DNA from: Actinorugispora endophytica
GTDB lineage: Bacteria > Actinomycetota > Actinomycetes > Streptosporangiales > Streptosporangiaceae
Assembly: GCF_004363075.1 (NCBI RefSeq)
Contig: NZ_SNYN01000006.1
Location: 1-64,000 of the forward strand
Length of the DNA stretch: 64,000 bases
Direction of reading: 5' to 3'
The notes beneath the pieces were generated by a model that saw nothing but the letters and a program-made list of their open reading frames with translations, had not been told where the DNA came from and ran no database searches. Below, one piece after another: positions 62,284-64,000 of the stretch. The translations under genes and the position numbers were made by a program. Position 1 is the stretch's first letter, and each line of letters starts with the position of its first letter.

Positions 62284-63075
62284 ATGACTTCCCATGACGA
62301 ACGCAGGGCCTTCTGGGAGGGCCGCCTGGGGACGGACTGGACGGAGACCGGCGTCGGCTACCGCGCGCTGGGCAGGCCGTTCAACGAGTGGATGTACCGG
62401 GTCCGCAGAGAGGTGTTCCTGCGCGAGGCCGGAGCCCTCGACCTGGACCGGGCGCGGGCCAGAGTGCTCGACATCGGCTCGGGGACCGGTTTCTACGTGC
62501 GCGCCTGGCGGGACCTGGGGGTCGGGTCGATCACCGGCTGCGACCTGACGGAGGCGGCCGTGGAGCGGCTGCGGCCGCGCTTCCCCGACGTCCGGTTCGA
62601 GCGGCTGGACATCGCCGACCCCGGCGACGCGCTGCCCGAGGCCGCGTTCGACGCGGCCTCCTGCATGGACGTGCTCTTCCACATCACCGACGACGACCGC
62701 TACACCGCCGCCCTGGAGTCCGTCGCCCGGGCGGTCCGGCCCGGCGGCTACTTCGTGTTGTCGGAGAACTTCCTGCACCGGCCCGCGGAGCGCGGCGCCA
62801 ACCAGGTCAACCGCACGATCAGCTGGATCACCGGGCGGCTGGCCCGCGCCGGTTTCGACGTGCTGCGCCGGGCTCCGATGCTGGTGCTGATGAACGCCCA
62901 GGTCGACGCCGGCCCCGTGTGGCGCAAGGTGTGGGGAGGGGCGTTGCGCGCGGCGACCCTCACCGAGCCGACCGGCTGGCTCGCCGGGGCCGCCCTGCAC
63001 CCGCTCGAACGGCGCCTGGTGCGTGCCCGGCGGGAGAGCCCCAGCACCGAGATCATGGTCTGCCGCCGCCGCTGA
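62284..63075 (+). CDS. Class I SAM-dependent methyltransferase
   Basis: A soluble methyltransferase of 263 residues. The SAM-binding loop is VLDIGSGTGFYV (about 62-73), followed by CDLTEAAVERLR (acidic end of strand 2) and FDAASCMDVLFHITDDDRY. The first 55 residues (AFWEGRLGTDWTETGVGYRALG) and a C-terminal helical part distinguish a subgroup of small-molecule or lipid methyltransferases. Substrate unknown. ATG 62284 follows a weak GGGA. It stands alone between the conservon and the CBS-protein gene. Confidence 0.85.
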   Translation: MTSHDERRAFWEGRLGTDWTETGVGYRALGRPFNEWMYRVRREVFLREAGALDLDRARARVLDIGSGTGFYVRAWRDLGVGSITGCDLTEAAVERLRPRFPDVRFERLDIADPGDALPEAAFDAASCMDVLFHITDDDRYTAALESVARAVRPGGYFVLSENFLHRPAERGANQVNRTISWITGRLARAGFDVLRRAPMLVLMNAQVDAGPVWRKVWGGALRAATLTEPTGWLAGAALHPLERRLVRARRESPSTEIMVCRRR

Positions 63076-63214
63076 GCCGAAGCGGACCGGGGGAACCTTG
63101 GCGCGCGCTTGCCCGACGCCGGGGGTGTCGCCGCCCGTGGTGGGTAGGGGGCACGGCACCGCTCCCGCCCGGTACGGGAAGAGGGCGCGGGGGCGCTGAC
63201 ACGAGGGGGAGTTC

Positions 63215-63649
63215 ATGACCACCGCGAGGGACATCATGCACAGGGGTGTCAAGTGCGTCGAGGCGAACGTCTCGATGGTCGACGCGGCGCGCATGATGCG
63301 CGACATGGGGGTGGGCGCGCTGCCCATCTGCGGCGAGGACGGCAAGCTGAAGGGGATCATCACCGACCGCGACATCGTGGTCAAGTGTCTGGCCGAGGGC
63401 AAGGACCCGAGCAGCTGCAACGCGATGGACCTGGCCCAGGGCAAGCCGTTCTACGTGGAGGCGGGGGCCGACATCGACAGGGTGCTGCAGGAGATGACGC
63501 AGCACAAGATCAAGCGGATCCCGGTGATCGAGAACCGCGAGCTCGTCGGCATCATCAGCGAGGCCGACCTCGCCCAGCACCTGCCCGAGGACAAGATCGG
63601 CAGCCTGGTCGAGGCGATCAAGTCGGGCCCCGCTGACCACGTCTCCTGA
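63215..63649 (+). CDS. Paired CBS-domain protein
   Basis: A 144-residue protein made of two CBS motifs (about 1-62 and 68-135): ARDIMHRGVKCVEANVSMVDAARMM, ITDRDIVVKCLA, then VLQEMTQHKIKRIPVIENRELVGIISEADLA in outline. Such stand-alone CBS pairs bind adenine nucleotides (ATP, AMP or SAM) and regulate partners; some are induced by dormancy or stress in mycobacteria (hypoxic response protein 1 type). No partner is adjacent. ATG 63215 has GAGGGGGAG upstream. Confidence 0.9.
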   Translation: MTTARDIMHRGVKCVEANVSMVDAARMMRDMGVGALPICGEDGKLKGIITDRDIVVKCLAEGKDPSSCNAMDLAQGKPFYVEAGADIDRVLQEMTQHKIKRIPVIENRELVGIISEADLAQHLPEDKIGSLVEAIKSGPADHVS

Positions 63650-63675
63650 CCTCTGGCCGAAGGGGCGGGCAGAGG

Positions 63676-63707
63676 GCGGCCCCCGCGCCACACGGCGCGG
63701 GGGCCGC
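63676..63707. terminator. Two-way terminator after the CBS-protein gene
   Basis: Perfect 14-base arms GCGGCCCCCGCGCC (63676-63689) and GGCGCGGGGGCCGC (63694-63707) with loop ACAC, between convergent genes. Confidence 0.75.
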
Positions 63708-63817
63708 TCCCGGCGGTCCTGCCGGGCTTCCCGGAAGTCGCGCGGACTCCGCCGGCGGTTCCGCCCCGGGCGCACCGGTGCCCGCCCGGGCCCGGTGGGG
63801 CCGCCCGCTTCTCCGGG

Positions 63818-64000
63818 TCAGGCGGGGAGGCCCAGCTCGCGGGCGATGAGCATGCGCTGGACCTCGCTGGTGCCCTCGCCGATCTCCAGGATCTTGGCGT
63901 CGCGGTAGAAGCGGCCGACGGGGTACTCGTTCATGAAGCCGTAGCCGCCGAAGACCTGGGTGGCGTCGCGGGCGTTGTCCATGGCCGCGTTGGACGCCAC
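63818..64000 (-). CDS. Acyl-CoA dehydrogenase, C-terminal end (gene cut by window edge)
   Basis: The last 60 codons of an acyl-CoA dehydrogenase gene; the start lies beyond the right edge. [37 protein letters not shown] in outline is the conserved C-terminal region, in which the [16 protein letters not shown] segment contributes to FAD and substrate binding. The final [10 protein letters not shown] is typical. The family oxidises acyl-CoA esters; the chain length or branched substrate cannot be told from this part. Confidence 0.92.
   Translation of the reverse strand: MASNAAMDNARDATQVFGGYGFMNEYPVGRFYRDAKILEIGEGTSEVQRMLIARELGLPA

Overview
The window is high-GC chromosomal DNA from a filamentous-type actinomycete. 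Several features fit Nocardiopsis or a close relative in the Nocardiopsaceae: the uniform GC-rich codon use, frequent GTG/TTG starts and GTGA/ATGA start-stop overlaps, a conservon-type operon (sensor ATPase, roadblock protein, DUF742 protein, small GTPase), a cellobiose (ceb) operon with the TGGGAGCGCTCCCA operator known from Streptomyces and Thermobifida, a B12-riboswitch-controlled metE, and a class F sortase. The genus is an inference; no rRNA or other marker gene is present. I see no insertion sequence, prophage, CRISPR array, tRNA or rRNA.

Layout. 94-2403: a ROK repressor and a sugar-binding lipoprotein whose operon continues off the left edge. 2655-3884: an MFS exporter. 4190-13951: a LacI-controlled unit with an oligopeptide-type (family 5) ABC transporter and a GH2 beta-mannosidase, tied together by six copies of a TGAACCGGTTTA-type operator. 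14155-21771: small regulator/membrane pair, class F sortase with a surface protein, a NarL-type two-component system, an ABC-2 exporter, an HD hydrolase and a DUF4031 protein. 21827-24695: an Lrp regulator divergent from tryptophan dioxygenase and kynureninase. 25243-26139: an odd surface-like protein with no signal peptide. 26182-30319: the branched-chain 2-oxoacid dehydrogenase operon and its divergent Lrp regulator. 30393-38154: ADP-ribosylglycohydrolase, ABC-class ATPase, PAC2 protein, pyrD, a DUF6461-like protein and a polysaccharide deacetylase lipoprotein.

38338-48012 carries methionine functions (cobalamin riboswitch, a tiny leader ORF, metE, and metNIQ), interrupted by a PfkB sugar kinase, a Pro/Gln-rich membrane protein, a 44-residue membrane protein and a secreted coiled-coil protein. 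48186-54377 is the cellobiose system (cebEFG, bglC, cebR), which lacks its own ATPase. 54487-56792 holds a DnaJ-type zinc-knuckle protein, a short FAH-like protein and a VanY-type carboxypeptidase. 57305-62136 is the conservon, in which the sensor gene has an apparent one-base deletion in a C tract. The right end holds a methyltransferase, a CBS-domain protein and the 3' end of an acyl-CoA dehydrogenase gene.

Three structures go beyond ordinary gene annotation. First, a family of seven related GC-rich palindromes (two subtypes) is scattered through the window, always immediately 3' of at least one gene. Second, the mannoside regulon has paired operators with near-identical promoter architecture. 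Third, a 16-codon ORF lies between the B12 riboswitch and metE with an ATGA overlap. Long stem-loops follow both transporter binding-protein genes that head operons, which would fit differential expression of binding protein and permease.
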